Assembly (NCBI RefSeq): GCF_020520425.1
Contig: NC_079489.1
Span: 17,322,001-17,386,000, forward strand
Source: Spinacia oleracea
Lineage: Eukaryota; Streptophyta; Magnoliopsida; Caryophyllales; Amaranthaceae
Length of the DNA: 64,000 nt
Direction: 5' to 3'
Shown here: in pieces, positions 11,210 to 33,666 of the stretch
Layout of the letters: each line of letters begins with the position of its first letter
Position numbering within the stretch: the first letter of the stretch is position 1
Made by a program: the position numbers and the translations under genes
The notes under the pieces: generated by a model
What the model was told of the DNA's origin: nothing
Databases searched by the model: none
The model's input: the letters and a program-made list of their open reading frames with translations, nothing else

Positions 11210-12666
11210 GTGGTCACCCTAGACATGTACGTACCTTGAATACCTAAGTACGGCGGCCACTTTGTGATTCAAGTCTCTAGATTAAAAATCTCCTCCTATC
11301 ATTAAAATACTGAAATTCAATTATTATTCATGTTCATTAAATTTCCAGCAACTTTATTAACTTTTAAAACACTTGAATTAATTAGAAATTAGTCGTTTAT
11401 TAATAAAAGAATAGTCTCAATTGAATAACTAAAACCTTTGCATGAAATTCATTTATTTTCATACTAAAACGCATTAAAAATTGACACTTTAGGTCTTTAA
11501 AATAATCTGAAAAAGATAATTGATTATCATAATTAAAATCATCATCTAACTATGCTAATCAATTTGTCATTAGGTACGTTAATATTAAAATCCTAACCCG
11601 AAATCATCATTAAAACCAATTTAAACCTTTTAAAATCAACACTTTATTCAATAACTAAATATGAAAATTATAGTACTTCAAATCAAAATATCCTTCAATG
11701 ATCTAAACACATAAATCCTCAAATTTGGTGTTCATAACCAATCCCAACAATATAATCAATCATAATTCAATAATAATAATAAAAATCCGTAATTTAAAAA
11801 CATAATTTGAAATATAATAAATTAGGAAGAAGAGAATTATACCAAACCGACCTATAGCACGGTACGATCACAAATTAGTGTGACCGGGCGCAAAAGGAAC
11901 AAAATATACGGAGTATGGTGCGGGTTGGTGCGCGACAACACTTCACGAGGTGTTGTTGCGTGTGGTGCGGGTGTGTGACGAAGGCAGCAGGGGCGCGCAC
12001 GGCGATGGGCAACAAGAAGCAGTAACGCACAACGACAGGAAGAGGGAGAGAGAGCACGAGTGCTCGGGTGCTGGGCGCGGTATGCGAGGGGAAACAATGA
12101 CGAGAGGAGAGGAAGTGCGAGTGTGCGAGACACACGAGCAGGGGCATCGATGGCGTCGAGTGAATGAAGGGGCGAGCAAGGGGTGTGCTCGGCTGGGCAC
12201 GACGCAAGGGAAGAGGAAAAAGAGAGGAAAGAGAGTACGAGTATAAGATGAGAGAGAAAATAATTTGATCGAGGGTTTAATGAAGTGGGGATCTAATTGA
12301 AATATAAGGGGTATTTATAGGCTTCTATAATCCTAGTGGGCTAGGACTAGGAAGTTTGAGTATTGGGCTTCCATTACAGAATTGGGTTTGAATTAAAACT
12401 TTAGTTGGATTCTTTGATTGGGCTTAATCATAAAAACGAGTTGGACTTTGAATTTAATTCAAACTTTTTTAGAAATACGAAACCCAAATAATTTCCCGAC
12501 TTTGAATATTAAATTTGTTTCGTAATTAATTAAAATAATAAATATTCTAATTAATAAAAATACATTTAAATAATATTTAAATGAGATTAAATTCTAAAAA
12601 TCATAAAAATGCTTTGTAAATATGATAAAATATATTTATAATTAATAAAAAATACGAGGTATTACA
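11210..12666 (-). mobile_element. Antisense fragment of the same LTR family as 6918-9647
   Basis: Read on the minus strand from 12666 it starts TGTAATACCTCG like the solo LTR, has a TATA box near 12311-12318, and shares the segment around 11210-11280 with 8030-8115 of the solo LTR (rc of GGTCACCCTAG). It stops there, so only the first half of the LTR is kept. A GC-rich leader part lies at 11880-12250. Confidence 0.6.
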
Positions 12667-13111
12667 GGTATATTGTCTTAACTTTCAATACAATTTTCTT
12701 CAATTTTACTTGAATAACCTTAACTTTAACAACATATTTATAAACTTTGACAACAATCAATAAAATTAACCTAGCAAAAAACCTAAATCAAAGCATAAAA
12801 TTGAAAAATTATGCTTTGAAAAGTGTCTCTGCCACATCGAATACAAATCAAAATCAAATCACTTCAACAAACAGCCAGACAACTTTACTAAAACAACCAT
12901 ACAACTGAACTGTGAACAAAGAACAGACTAACAAGCTAGCATATCTATGCTAAGGAACAAAATCGCAGCAAAAACAAACCATCGATAAAACCTAAAAATC
13001 GCAATAATCGATAAAAACCTAAATCAAAACACACAAAAACAAAATCGCAACAACACAAACACAAAAAAACAAAATCTCAACATAATTCGCAGAATAAATC
13101 CAGTAGAAAAC
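12667..13111. other. AC-rich non-coding DNA interrupted by the Athila-like element
   Basis: This stretch is rich in AAAAC and AAAACCTAAA words and contains no gene I can see. It would join 19572 onward if the 13112-19566 element were removed, since AAAAC (13107-13111) is repeated at 19567-19571. Confidence 0.45.
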
Positions 13112-14484
13112 TGACAGGCTTAATCGCACTCCTATCAAAGATAAACCTAACGTTCACCAACTAAAAATATAGCAAGGAAAGCAGGGATCGTATCCACAGG
13201 GAAACAATGTTCTTTCTACTATCAAATGACTAATCTAGACTACTGGTAACAAGAATTGGATTGGTTTGTATATTAAACTAAAGCAAATAATCAAATCAAA
13301 AAATAACAATATTAAAGGAATCTAGGGCAACGGTTCACCATAAATGCAGGCCGGGATTGGACAACGGACAATGACAATCAATTAACAATCATAATTAGGA
13401 AGACATGCATCTCTCGAATCTTATGAATTCCTTAGGATAGAACAACTAGCGGGCTCTCGCTACGTACTAGAAATAATTCCTATCTAATAGCCACAGACCA
13501 AAAACATCAGATTTATACCTCTCGGCGCATAATCTAAGATTAATCAAACTCAAATCAAAATAGTCCGGCCGAACAGAATTGACGAGCAATAATAATAAGC
13601 TATAGAAATTATAATCAATCAATCAGTAATCAAGTCCACATATAATCCCAATCATGCATTCATGAATCCCCTTAAACCCTAGAAAAGTAACTACTCACAC
13701 ATATTACCAATAAACAAAGCAAACATATTAATTGAGAGCATAATTGAAATTGAATAAAAGAATAAGAAACAAAGTAATACCTAAAACGAAGAACGAAGGA
13801 TTAACTGAAAGTTTGAATCTTTAATTAATTAAAAGCTGAGTGTTTTGAGAAATAAAAATTGAAGTTTTAAGCTAAGCACAATAATAATACGAAATTCCGG
13901 AAGAAGCCCGTACTAAAAAAACACTAAATATATATATATAAGCCTCCCCTTAATCCTACGGAGTAACTAAGCAAAAGAAGACGCAAAGGGACTGAAAACC
14001 GGGCACCCCGGTTTCTAGAAACCGGCCGGTTTTCGGCCCAGTCAGGTGTCTCAAAAGTAGCAGGTAGCGAAAACCGGGGCCACAGGTTTCTCCAAACCTG
14101 CCGGTTTCGCACTTAAGATAGATTTCCTTCAATTCTCAAAACCTGCCGGTTTCCGAAAACCGGGGCCACAGGTTTTGAGCTCAGTTTGACGCAATTGCCT
14201 TGAGTTTGAACTTGAGGCCTAGGCCCAACTCCTTTGGGCCAAGTTTGACGCTCGTGGCCCCTTTGAAGCTAGCTAGATCATCCCGCAATGCTCCAGGATC
14301 CGTGTAGTCATCCAAGAGTGATAAGAAACAGGCCTCCAAAGATCAGTTATCATCAAAAACAACACTGCAACTAACAGACACTACACAACACACATTAGCA
14401 CTAAAATAGGCTCCGAAGAGCTCAAATGAGATGAAAAGTGCATACGGGACGGGGGTAAAAACTATATAAAATATGAGTGTATAA
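13112..14484 (-). repeat. 3' LTR of the Athila-like element
   Basis: It pairs with 18190-19566 at near 99% identity by eye. On the plus strand it begins TGACAGGCTTAATCGC and ends in GAGTGTATAA, where the other copy has GAGTGTATCA, so the terminal CA is mutated. It contains an AT dinucleotide run near 13927 and several ACCGGCCGGT-type palindromes near 14000-14180. Confidence 0.9.
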
Positions 14485-15427
14485 TGAAAAACAAGGAATT
14501 GATACTAAGAGATGAAAGAGGGAAGGATGAGGATGATTTTGATGTAAGAAACTTGTAATTTGGTGGAGTAATGAAGGTGGTATGAGGATTTGAAGAGTTA
14601 GGGTTTTGAGGTTTAATGGAGTTTTGGGGAAAAATTTGAGGAAGAAGATGAATTGAGAAAGTGAGACCTCGTGGGAAACTGCTGCTGCTGCTATTCTGTT
14701 TCGGAAATTTTCCCGAAAACCGACCGGTTTCCCAAAACCTGCCGGTTTTCGCGAAATTATAAACTCCCTGACATGCGCGAAACCGGTCGGTTTCCCCAAA
14801 CCTGCCCCCCAGGTTTTCGCAATTTCTCTGCTTTGGCTTACCCCATGTTTCCGAAAACCGGGCGCCCAGGTTCTCACAAACCTGCCGGTTTTCGGTACTT
14901 GCAATTTTTCTTATTCCATGCGAAACCGGCCGGTTTGTGGAAACTTGCCTCCCCGGTTTTCGCGAATTTCTCTTTACTTTCCTTCAACATTTTCCTCGGA
15001 CGCTGATTCTTGGTTGCATACGGAACCGACCGGTTTTCGCTAAAAATTTCCCCTTACGACCAAGCAACTCAAAAAATTTCTAAGGCATGAATATGATGCT
15101 AAGTTCGTAATCGGCAGGTTTCCACGAACCGGCCGGTTTTCCTCGCCTTCTAAAACGCCCATCATCCTTCAAATTTCTCACACTTGGTATAAAAATCAGC
15201 ACATTACTCAAACGACCAAGTGGTAAAATTCCACTCTCCTCATCTCTCTAAAGCTATAGAATCTAAACTAAAAACACAAGAAAAAATGAAATCAAAAAGT
15301 ATACTATGGAAAGCAATAAATGGATAATGAAATAATCATCCCCTATTAGATTGATGCAATGTCCCCATTACACAATCTCCGTTTATGCGCAGACAATCGA
15401 GAGGAAAGGGATGAGAGCCACGACAGC
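14485..15427 (-). repeat. 3' untranslated part with ACCGG/CCGGT palindrome cluster
   Basis: Downstream of protease (minus sense), this region repeats motifs such as AAAACCGACCGGTTT, GAAACCGGTCGGTTT, AAACCTGCCGGTTTTCG and GAAACCGGCCGGTTT between about 14700 and 15145, spaced 30-90 bp. The same motifs lie in the LTRs (14000-14170, 19075-19255). An open minus frame of 160 codons (14904-14422) reads as repeated KPAGF/KPTGF/KTGRF peptides, which is simply this motif translated. I regard it as non-coding. Confidence 0.7.
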
Positions 15428-16440
15428 TCATCGAATGGGGGCACCAAAGATGGTGCCATTTGGTGTCACATCGATTGCCTTGGATGAGCTATATGGTGCG
15501 GGGAGTGACAGACCACGACCCCGATCATGAATACGGTGCCCACCATTTACAGAACTTTCGGCCTTTTGGGTCGTAGCATCATCAACCCGTGCCTTCTTTC
15601 GAACCCATGTTAAGGGGTTCACACTCCGGTCACCTCCACCTGCAAAACAATTTGAAACACGCGCTTTCTCCGAGGGGTTATTAGAGTTAGTATGAGTCAA
15701 TTCAGTATTAAAATAATCATCAGAAACATTAACTCCAAAACATGACTCTTCTACCATCGGGCTTCTAGCAACTTGGGTTAAATTGAAAGTGACTTTGTCA
15801 TCCCCCACATTTAAAGTCAGTTTGCCATTCTTGACATCTATAATTGCCCCCGCAGTGTGTAGGAAGGGTCGACCTAAAATAATAGGAATTTGTCTATCCT
15901 CTTCCATGTCTAAAACAACAAAATCAACAGGAATAAAAAATTTACCTACTCTAACAGGCACATCTTCTAAAACACCTAGGGGGTATTTCACAGATCTATC
16001 AGCCATTTGCAGAGTTATGTTGGTAACTTTTAAATCACCCATGTTCAACTTAGTACATACAGACAGGGGCATGACACTAACACTGGCACCTAAATCACAT
16101 AAGGCTTTGTCAATAAAAAGGTTGTCAATATTACACGGGATAGAGAAACTCCCGGGGTCCTTCAACTTGGGTGGAGACTTATTTTGTAGTAAGGCACTGC
16201 ACTCCTCAGTAAATGCAACAGTCTCCACCTCACTAAATGCTCTCTTCCTAGTCAAGATGTCTTTCATGTATTTAGCATATGCAGGTACTTGAGTAATTAA
16301 TTCAGTGAAAGGGACTGTTACCTGCAGATTCTTTACCACTTCTAAGAACTTACCAAACTGCTTGTCTAGCTTGTTCTTTAGCTGACGATGAGGGAAGGGA
16401 AGTTTGATAGGTGGAACTTGTATCTCAACTTTCTTTTCAA
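15428..16440 (-). CDS. Retropepsin-like protease region of the Athila-like element
   Basis: A frame open from about 16440 to the stop just below 15428. It carries the link typical of this lineage (FTELITQVPAYAKYMKDILT, near the N-terminus), then a retroviral-type aspartic protease core DLGASVSVMP (catalytic Asp-x-Gly-Ala) and IILGRPFLHTAGAIID, the second hallmark. It sits in a different frame from gag, and similarity to the usual joining segment begins in this frame near 16440, so gag and protease were separated by a frameshift. It would process Gag. It ends without any reverse-transcriptase sequence. Confidence 0.75.
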
Positions 16441-18051
16441 CCCCTGGTCAGCTTCCTTATCCTTGACCACCTTCTCACTTTCTCCTGGCACAATACCACT
16501 AACAGATACTCCAACCCCTTCCTCTATAGTCATAGGTGGCCCATCATACTCATATCCACTCCGCAAAGTGACAGCATTTACAGACTCTCTGGTCACAGGC
16601 TGTGAAGGGAGTTGACCTTTGGGTCTCTCTGCAAGAGCAGTAGCCATTTGCGCCAACTGTTTATCCATGATCTTGTTATGAGCAGTGAGGGCATCGATTT
16701 TGGCATCCTTTTCGCTCAGAGACTTCTGCAATTCGAACATCATATTCCGCATCTCAACAAGCATGGGATCAGGTTGTGTGGGTTGAGGTTGTGGAGGAAA
16801 ACCAGGTGGTCCACTAGGTTGTGGGTTGTAGTTATTCCGCGGTTGGTAAGGTTGTTGTGGTGGTGGAGGGTGTTGAATCCGGTGGGGGTTCTGAACATTG
16901 GTACTCCTATATGATAATAGGGGGTTGTTTTTATACCCCTCATTGTATGAGTTGGAGTACGGATTGTTCTGCTTGTAGGCCTGGAATGCATTGCATTGTT
17001 CAATAGAGCTCCTACATTCCGGTGCATAATGACCTTGCATCCCACAACTATTACAGACATTAGCCAACTGAGCACTCATTGCGGCAACACTAGCTTGTTG
17101 GGTGGCCTGGGAAGATGCGTTTTGCATATTATCCAACTTGTGATGTAGGGCAGTTAGCTGAGCAGTAAGTTGTTCAATAGAGTTCATCTCATGCTTAACA
17201 CCACGATCGACAAAACCTCTAGGATTCCCATATTGGGCACTATGGATGGCCATCTCCTCAATCACCTCTAAAGCTCTAGGCACCTCCAGTTGCATAAATC
17301 TCCCACTGGCAGCAGAATCCAAAAGACACCTAGACTCATTACCCAGACCATTATAGAACTGCTGAACCAGGAACCAGTCCTCCAGACCATGGTGTGGGCA
17401 CTCTCTTTGTAAGTCCTTGAATATTTCCCAAACCTCGAACAAACTCTCATCTGCTTGTTGAGAGATACCTAATATCTGACCCCTCAGACGGGTTGTCTTC
17501 TCAGGTGGGAAATATTTAACATAGAACGCAAGGGCCAAGGAATTCCAGTCGGTGATTTTCATAGCTGCGAGGTTGAGACTGTTAATCCATAGCTTTGCCT
17601 TCCCACTCAATGAAAATGGAAAGAGTATCTCCATAGTCTGCTCCGGTGTTAAATTCTTCTGTTTAATGGTGGCACAATACTGAATGAAAGACTGAATATG
17701 GAGATTAGGATCTTCACCCTTTTCCCCACCGAATTGGTGTCTCTCGATCATGTTTATCAGTTGGGGTTCAATCTTGAAATTTTCGACCGCAATGGAAGGC
17801 ATGATTGCCTTAGGAAGCATAGACAGACTTGGTTTAGAGTAGTCTGTAAGCCTTGGCACAAGTGGGGGTGGCGGTGGTGGTGCTTGGTCACCCATCTCTG
17901 AATCTGTATGGAATAGATTGCTAATCAGATACTCGGATTCAGAGTCAGAATAGTCTCTCAACTATTTAACGAATCTACGCCGTCTACGAAAGGTCCGTTC
18001 AGGTTCAGGATCGAACGAAGTCAGATTGCTGGTATGGACAGTCCTGGGCAT
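16378..18051 (-). pseudogene. Gag of the Athila-like element (in-frame stop and frameshift)
   Basis: The likely start is the ATG at 18051-18049 (MPRTVHTSNL). A TAG at codon 30 (17964-17966) interrupts it, after which the frame is open to 16378. Features: acidic N-terminus; retrotransposon Gag domain with FKIEPQLINMIERHQFGG and the CATIK...WINSL...YFPPEKTTRLRG string; a zinc knuckle CNSCGMQGHYAPEC (CX2CX4HX4C) for RNA binding; then a Pro/Gln-rich stretch and a short coiled segment. Near 16440 the similarity moves to the protease frame. A one-codon stop could be a CAG-to-TAG change, which is common in methylated repeats. Confidence 0.85.
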
Positions 18052-18166
18052 AAACAAGCAAAAGCTAGAAAACAGTCGTGAGATCCGGTCTCAAGGAACG
18101 GGAGTCCCTTGAGAAGTAACAAACAATAATCTAGAAAAACAATTAATAACAGAAAATAAAACCGTT

Positions 18167-18184
18167 TCCCCGGCAACGGCGCCA
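18167..18184 (-). promoter_or_regulatory. Primer-binding site complementary to tRNA-Asp 3' end
   Basis: On the minus strand the sequence TGGCGCCGTTGCCGGGGA lies five bases after the 5' LTR end. It is the classic Athila/Tat primer-binding site and complements the 3' end of tRNA-Asp. It fixes the transcription direction of the element as minus. Confidence 0.9.
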
Positions 18185-18189
18185 AAATT

Positions 18190-19566
18190 TGACAGGCTTA
18201 ATCGCACTCCTATCAAAGATAAACCTAACGTTCACCAACTAAAAATATAGCAAGGGAAGCAGGGATCGTATCCACAGGGAAACAGTGTTCTTTCTACAAT
18301 TAAATGACTAATCTAGACTACTGGTAACAAGAATTGGATTGGTTTGTATATTAAACTAAAGCAAATAATCAAATCGGAAAATAACAATATTAAAGGAATC
18401 TAGGGCAACGGTTCACCATAAATGCAGACCGGGATTGGACAACGGACAATGACAATCAATTAACAATCATAATTAGGAAGACATGCATCTCTCGAATCTT
18501 ATGAATTCCTTAGGATAGAACAACTACCGGGCTCTCGCTACGTACTAGAAATAATTCCTATCTAATAGCCACAGACCAAAAACATCAGATTTATACCTCT
18601 CGGCGCATAATCTAAGATTAATCAAACTCAAATCAAAATAGTCCGGCCGAACAGAATTGACGAGCAATAATAATAAGCTATAGAAATTATAATCAATCAA
18701 TCAGTAATCAAGTCCACATATAATCCCAATCATGCATTCATGAATCCCCTTAAACCCTAGAAAAGTAACTACTCACACATATTACCAATAAACAAAGCAA
18801 ACATATTAATTGAGAGCATAATTGAAATTGAATAAAAGAATAAGAAACAAAGTAATACCTAAAACGAAGAACGAAGGATTAACTGAAAGTTTGAATCTTT
18901 AATTAATTAAAAGCCGAGTGTTTTGAGAAATAAAAATTGAAGTTTTAAGCTAAGCACAATAATAATACGAAATTCCGGAAGAAGCCCGTACTAAAAAAAC
19001 ACTAAATATATATATATATATAAGCCTCCCCTTAATCCCACGGAGTAACTAAGCAAAAGAAGACGCAAAGGGACCGAAAACCGGGCACCCCGGTTTCCAG
19101 AAACCGGCCGGTTTTCGGCCCAGTCAGGTGTCTCAAAAGTAGCAGGTAGCGAAAACCGGGGCCACAGGTTTCTCCAAACCTGCCGGTTTCGCACTTAAGA
19201 TAGATTTCCTTCAATTCTCAAAACCTGCCGGTTTCCGAAAACCGGGGCCACGGGTTTTGAGCTCAGTTTGACGCAATTGCCTTGAGTTTGAACTTGAGGC
19301 CTAGGCCCAACTCCTTTGGGCCAAGTTTGACGCTCGTGGCCCCTTTGAAGCTAGCTAGATCATCCCGCAATGCTCCAGGATCCGTGTAGTCATCCAAGAG
19401 TGATAAGAAACAGGCCTCCAAAGATCAATTATCATCAAAAACAACACTGCAACCAGCAGACACTACACAACACACATTAGCACTAAAATAGGCTCCGAAG
19501 AGCTCAAATGAGATGAAAAGTGCATACGGGACGGGGGTAAAAACTATATAAAATATGAGTGTATCA
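18190..19566 (-). repeat. 5' LTR of the Athila-like element
   Basis: 1,377 bp with intact TG...CA: read on the minus strand it starts TGATACACTC and ends AAGCCTGTCA. A 4-bp longer AT run (near 19005-19022) accounts for most of the length difference from the other LTR. Confidence 0.9.
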
Positions 19567-20340
19567 AAAACCTAAAATATGAAAACCTAAATATCAAAAA
19601 ACGAAAAGACGAAAAAAGTATGAAAAAAACTAACCTTGATGAACAATTGAGGTAAACGTAGCCAAATAGTAGAAGAAGTCGCAGAAGAAACGATCGCAAA
19701 AGAGAGAGAGGAGAGAGAAAAGAGGGGAACACGGTGAAGAGAGAGAAAGTGCGAGTGATAGAGGAAGCCAAACCCCCTTTCGAAAAAAAAAACAAATGGA
19801 CTCACACGTGTGAGTTCAATGGACTTGTTTAAAATGGGCTTGGTGTACAATATTGTACATCCATTATAAACAAGATTTTGTGTTTCTTCTATTGCGCTAT
19901 TGAAATCGATATTCATATCGATTAAATCGACCTCCGTTGTTGAAGCTGCTGGTGGAGAGAGAATCTATTAGAGGAGAGAGAATTCGAATTTCAGGGTTTC
20001 GTTCGAAATTTAGGCCGTGCATTTTTTCTGTTTTTTGGGATCACGTGAAATCAATAAATCCCACACTATTAATTTACAAAAATATCCTGATTACACACTC
20101 ACGCTAATTATAGGGTGGACCAGGTCCATATAAGTAAAGTGTAAGAATTAATATCCAACATACACGAGTTATTGTAACTTTTTTATTACATAATTTTACG
20201 TTAATGTTATAATTTACACAACTAAATGCCCGGCATGAAACTGGTCTACGAGTAATTATGTTTTTAGCTATTTATAGGGAAATTGTTCCATAATTCCCGT
20301 TAATTTTTCCTCTTGTATTTCCCTTTTCTCCCATTTGTAA
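19567..20340. other. Upstream side of the TIO-like gene, with non-coding repeat-like DNA
   Basis: After the AAAAC duplication, the first 250 bp continue the AAAACCTAAA-rich text of 12667-13111, followed by GA-rich and then AT-rich DNA. A minus-strand open frame (about 19916-19640) starts MNIDFNSAIEETQNLVYNGC, which I cannot assign. It may be an old transposon exon. Confidence 0.35.
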
Positions 20341-20360
20341 CTGCTCCATTCTCCAATTGA

Positions 20361-20368
20361 GCGGGAAA
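20361..20368. promoter_or_regulatory. E2F-type site GCGGGAAA upstream of the TIO-like gene
   Basis: GCGGGAAA is the complement of TTTCCCGC, a plant E2F-binding sequence found at cell-cycle genes. It lies about 160 bp upstream of the first splice donor. A cell-division kinase would suit such control, but one 8-bp match is weak evidence. Confidence 0.3.
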
Positions 20369-20379
20369 AAAATACCAGA

Positions 20380-20521
20380 GCCTTTTTTTCCTCCACTCTG
20401 TCTCTCTTACCTTCCAGTAGCTCCTTCACAGCACTTCCATCGCCACGCCGCCGTTCAACCTTCCACTTCGCCGCGTCCACTACCGGACTACCACGACACC
20501 ATAATCTCTCTATTTTCCAAG
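20380..20521 (+). other. Probable 5' untranslated exon of the TIO-like gene
   Basis: A CT-rich leader ends at a donor (CCAAG, then GTAAAG at 20522). The next acceptor (CTGCAG) is at 21866, just ahead of the start ATG at 21870, so a 1.3-kb intron lies in the 5' leader. The left limit is a guess. Confidence 0.5.
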
Positions 20522-21869
20522 GTAAAGTACTCTAATTGTTTATAGTTTGTAAACTAAATTAGGTCTTGAAATTTTAAAAATTTATACTCCGTAGTTTAAT
20601 TGTTCAATTGACAATTTTTGTTACAATTTGGAATTTGGAATTAGGGTTTGGTACGAAACTGGAATTAGGGATTTAGGGGTTGATGTTTTGGTACTTTTGT
20701 GCTATAAGTTCTGAAATTCATTAATTGTTAATGACACATACTACGTATATATTAAATCGCTTTTAAAACGTGAAAAACGGTATTTTTTTTAATGTTAATG
20801 TAAGTTTGTAACTTCTATGTGCACCCTTGAATTTTAAGTTGTAGTTTAAATTTTGTATTATGATTTTTTTTTATAGTTTAATGATTCCGAATCCATAACA
20901 AAAGTTCCTGGAGCCACCACTGTCAGTTATTGTGATAATTTCTAAGTTAAATTTGCCGCAATTTCTTTGAATTTTTGTAAGAATGCAGGGCTTTATTTTA
21001 CCGCGCCTTACATTTAGTAAATAAGTGGAGATTATTCTCTGGGTGTTGCTCTTCATCTCCTTCCTCCTGCTCTAATTATTATATATCCACTTTGCAGTCG
21101 ATTTGGCTTTATTTAGAAGGAAGCACGGTAGAAAAGAGCAATAATTTAAGGGCATAATGATTCTGTTAATATTTATAGTATAATTTATTAGCTTGATTGA
21201 ATAAGAATTTGGACAATTTTTTTTAATAACTAGACTAGAATGCTAGAGTTTTTGGAAAATTTAGGTGGTGGGGGGCGATTTTGTTTATGAGGTCGATGAA
21301 GTTTGATGATTAACACGGTCTAAATACCATTGAAATTATGTTGGTGATTCTTCACTTCTCAATTTCTCATGCACTATTGAATGTTAACATGGTAATGTTA
21401 TTGTTTTAGTATGGATAAATATGAATAGTTGAGTTGTCCTTGATTATTATTGCAATTTTTGCTGTCAAATTGATATTCAGATACACGGTTCCTTTTTTTC
21501 ATAGAAGTTATATTTACGTTTTCATTTTTGTTTTGTTTTATTAAGTCTAAGAAAGGGTTCTGAAGGAGGATAGAGTTTTCTCACAAACAAGCTCCAAGAT
21601 ATTTTTCATGACTGCTTTTTACCTTGGTCTTTTATGTCTGCTTAAATATATGAACATATTTAATAATAAAATGAAAAAATTTGAGATTGTTTAGCAAATT
21701 TTACCAATAATTCAACTAAGAAAAAGATAACTTATGCACCTACTCTTAGATAACACATGTTTAAGTAAATGGTAACTTCTTCGTTTTAGTTTAAGGTTTT
21801 ATTTAATTTCTGATATGCCCTACTTAATATTTATTTATATGTATAATTTTGGTATCTCTCCTGCAGATA

Positions 21870-32381
<10,512 letters not shown>

Positions 32382-32954
32382 TTAAGACTAGATGCTTGCA
32401 TCATTGGTGGCCTACAAACAAGTCAAATGCATGTAAATGTGATTATGTTGTGATCGAGGTAGACTCTACTCAGATATACGTAATGTATCTTTACGTATAG
32501 TAGCTATTTTTAAACAACTTCCTGTTTTTGTTTACTGTTATTTTATGATTCAAAATACTCAGAAATGACCTCAAATATATAAATGATATTATAAACAAGA
32601 ACAAAATAATATAAATAAGTCTTTAAGTTCTTGTTTATAATATCATTTGGTGATTGATAACCTTTCTTAATTAAGGATCAAATTTAATTAGATGCCTACA
32701 CTTTACAAAATGTAGGGTCTACTCTCTCCGTTTCAAAATATTTGTTACACTTTGACTTTTGACACTATTTAGAAATTTTAATTTGGCTAGTATCATGTGG
32801 GAGCATACATAATGCACTTGTTTGTTAGATCGAATATGACTCGAATTAGCTTGTTACCTAAGTACAAAACATATGCTAAATCTGTTTCTCGTTGAAATCG
32901 ATAAAATATTAATCTCCGGTCCTTTGAATGTGAACGTAGCTAATACAATGTTAG
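32382..32954. other. TIO 3' side, then a truncated MITE-like segment
   Basis: It probably holds the TIO 3' untranslated region (to about 32500-32560). At 32727-32790 is text resembling one end of a Stowaway-type MITE (CTCTCTCCGTTTCAAAATAT and TTTGACTTTTGACACTATTT) without a matching second end. An imperfect inverted repeat AAATGATATTATAAACAAGA (32581-32600) recurs reversed at 32628-32648. Confidence 0.4.
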
Positions 32955-33658
32955 TAGAGATGGTCAACGTGGCGGTTAGGTGGGTCGTGGGTGGGTTTGG
33001 TTGATCGTGGGTCGGGGATAGTTGACACACGACCCGCCTCAGTTAATTTAGGGTGGTTCGAGCCGTGGGTTGTGCCAGAAAAAATGAACAAAGTACATGA
33101 TCGTGGGTTACGTGGGTCGTGGTGGGTTGTATGGGTCGAGTGGGTTTGATGGGTTACGACAGGTTTTGGGGCTTGGTATGACTCCGATGGGTTTGGTGGG
33201 TTTATATGGGTTTTAGAAGCTTATTTGGGTCAGGTGGGGTTTGACGATTATTTAAGCGTTAAAAAGTAATTTTATATAAACTTAAATTAATTATTTTTTA
33301 TGTTATAATGTACATCTAAACAATAAAATTACTCTGTAATATTTATTAGCGTTTTAAACATACAAAATAGTTTAAATTAGGAAGGCTGGTATATTGGGTC
33401 ACAAGGTTAGATGGGTTAATTGGGTTCGTGTGTTGGGTGGGTCAGGTGTGCCATGGTGGGTTGTGTCGGGTCAGACGGGGTGGGTCGAAATGAGTTGTGT
33501 TAAAAGAACTCGACCCACGACACATCAAGAAAATTATCCGGATTGGGCGGGTTGTGCCACGGGTCATAAGTGGGTCCAACCCACGTTGCGACGTACGTGA
33601 CCCATTACGGGTTGTGTCAGGGTGGGTTGGGTCAGACCTGATCCCCTGACCATCTCTA
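32955..33658. mobile_element. Non-autonomous hAT-like element, GGGT-rich
   Basis: A 704-bp element with inverted tips TAGAGATGGTCA/TGACCATCTCTA and 8-bp flanks AATGTTAG (32947-32954) and ATTGTTAG (33659-33666), which differ at one base. The two ends are full of degenerate TGGGTTG/GGGTCG units and the centre (33245-33370) is AT-rich. A relative is split between 55.8 and 61.1 kb in the opposite orientation. No coding capacity. Confidence 0.75.
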
Positions 33659-33666
33659 ATTGTTAG

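Larger units (their letters stand above)
13112..19566 (-). mobile_element. Athila-like LTR retrotransposon, non-autonomous (gag and protease only)
   Basis: A complete 6,455-bp element in minus orientation. The 5' LTR is 18190-19566, the primer-binding site 18167-18184, gag about 18051-16378, protease about 16440-15428, a 3' untranslated part 14485-15427, and the 3' LTR 13112-14484. It is flanked by the 5-bp duplication AAAAC. There is no trace of reverse transcriptase, RNase H or integrase, so mobility would depend on enzymes from an autonomous relative. The two LTRs differ at about 17 sites in 1,373 bp plus a 4-bp AT-run difference, which points to a recent insertion. Confidence 0.85.

Noticed and set aside
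11852..12246. Four overlapping open frames near 12 kb
   Set aside because: They sit in a GC-rich LTR leader with low-complexity Arg/Ser/Cys translations. They are a composition effect.
14422..14904. 160-codon minus-strand frame with KPAGF-like repeats
   Set aside because: It is a direct readout of the ACCGG/CCGGT motif in a retrotransposon 3' region and runs into the LTR. No independent coding signal.
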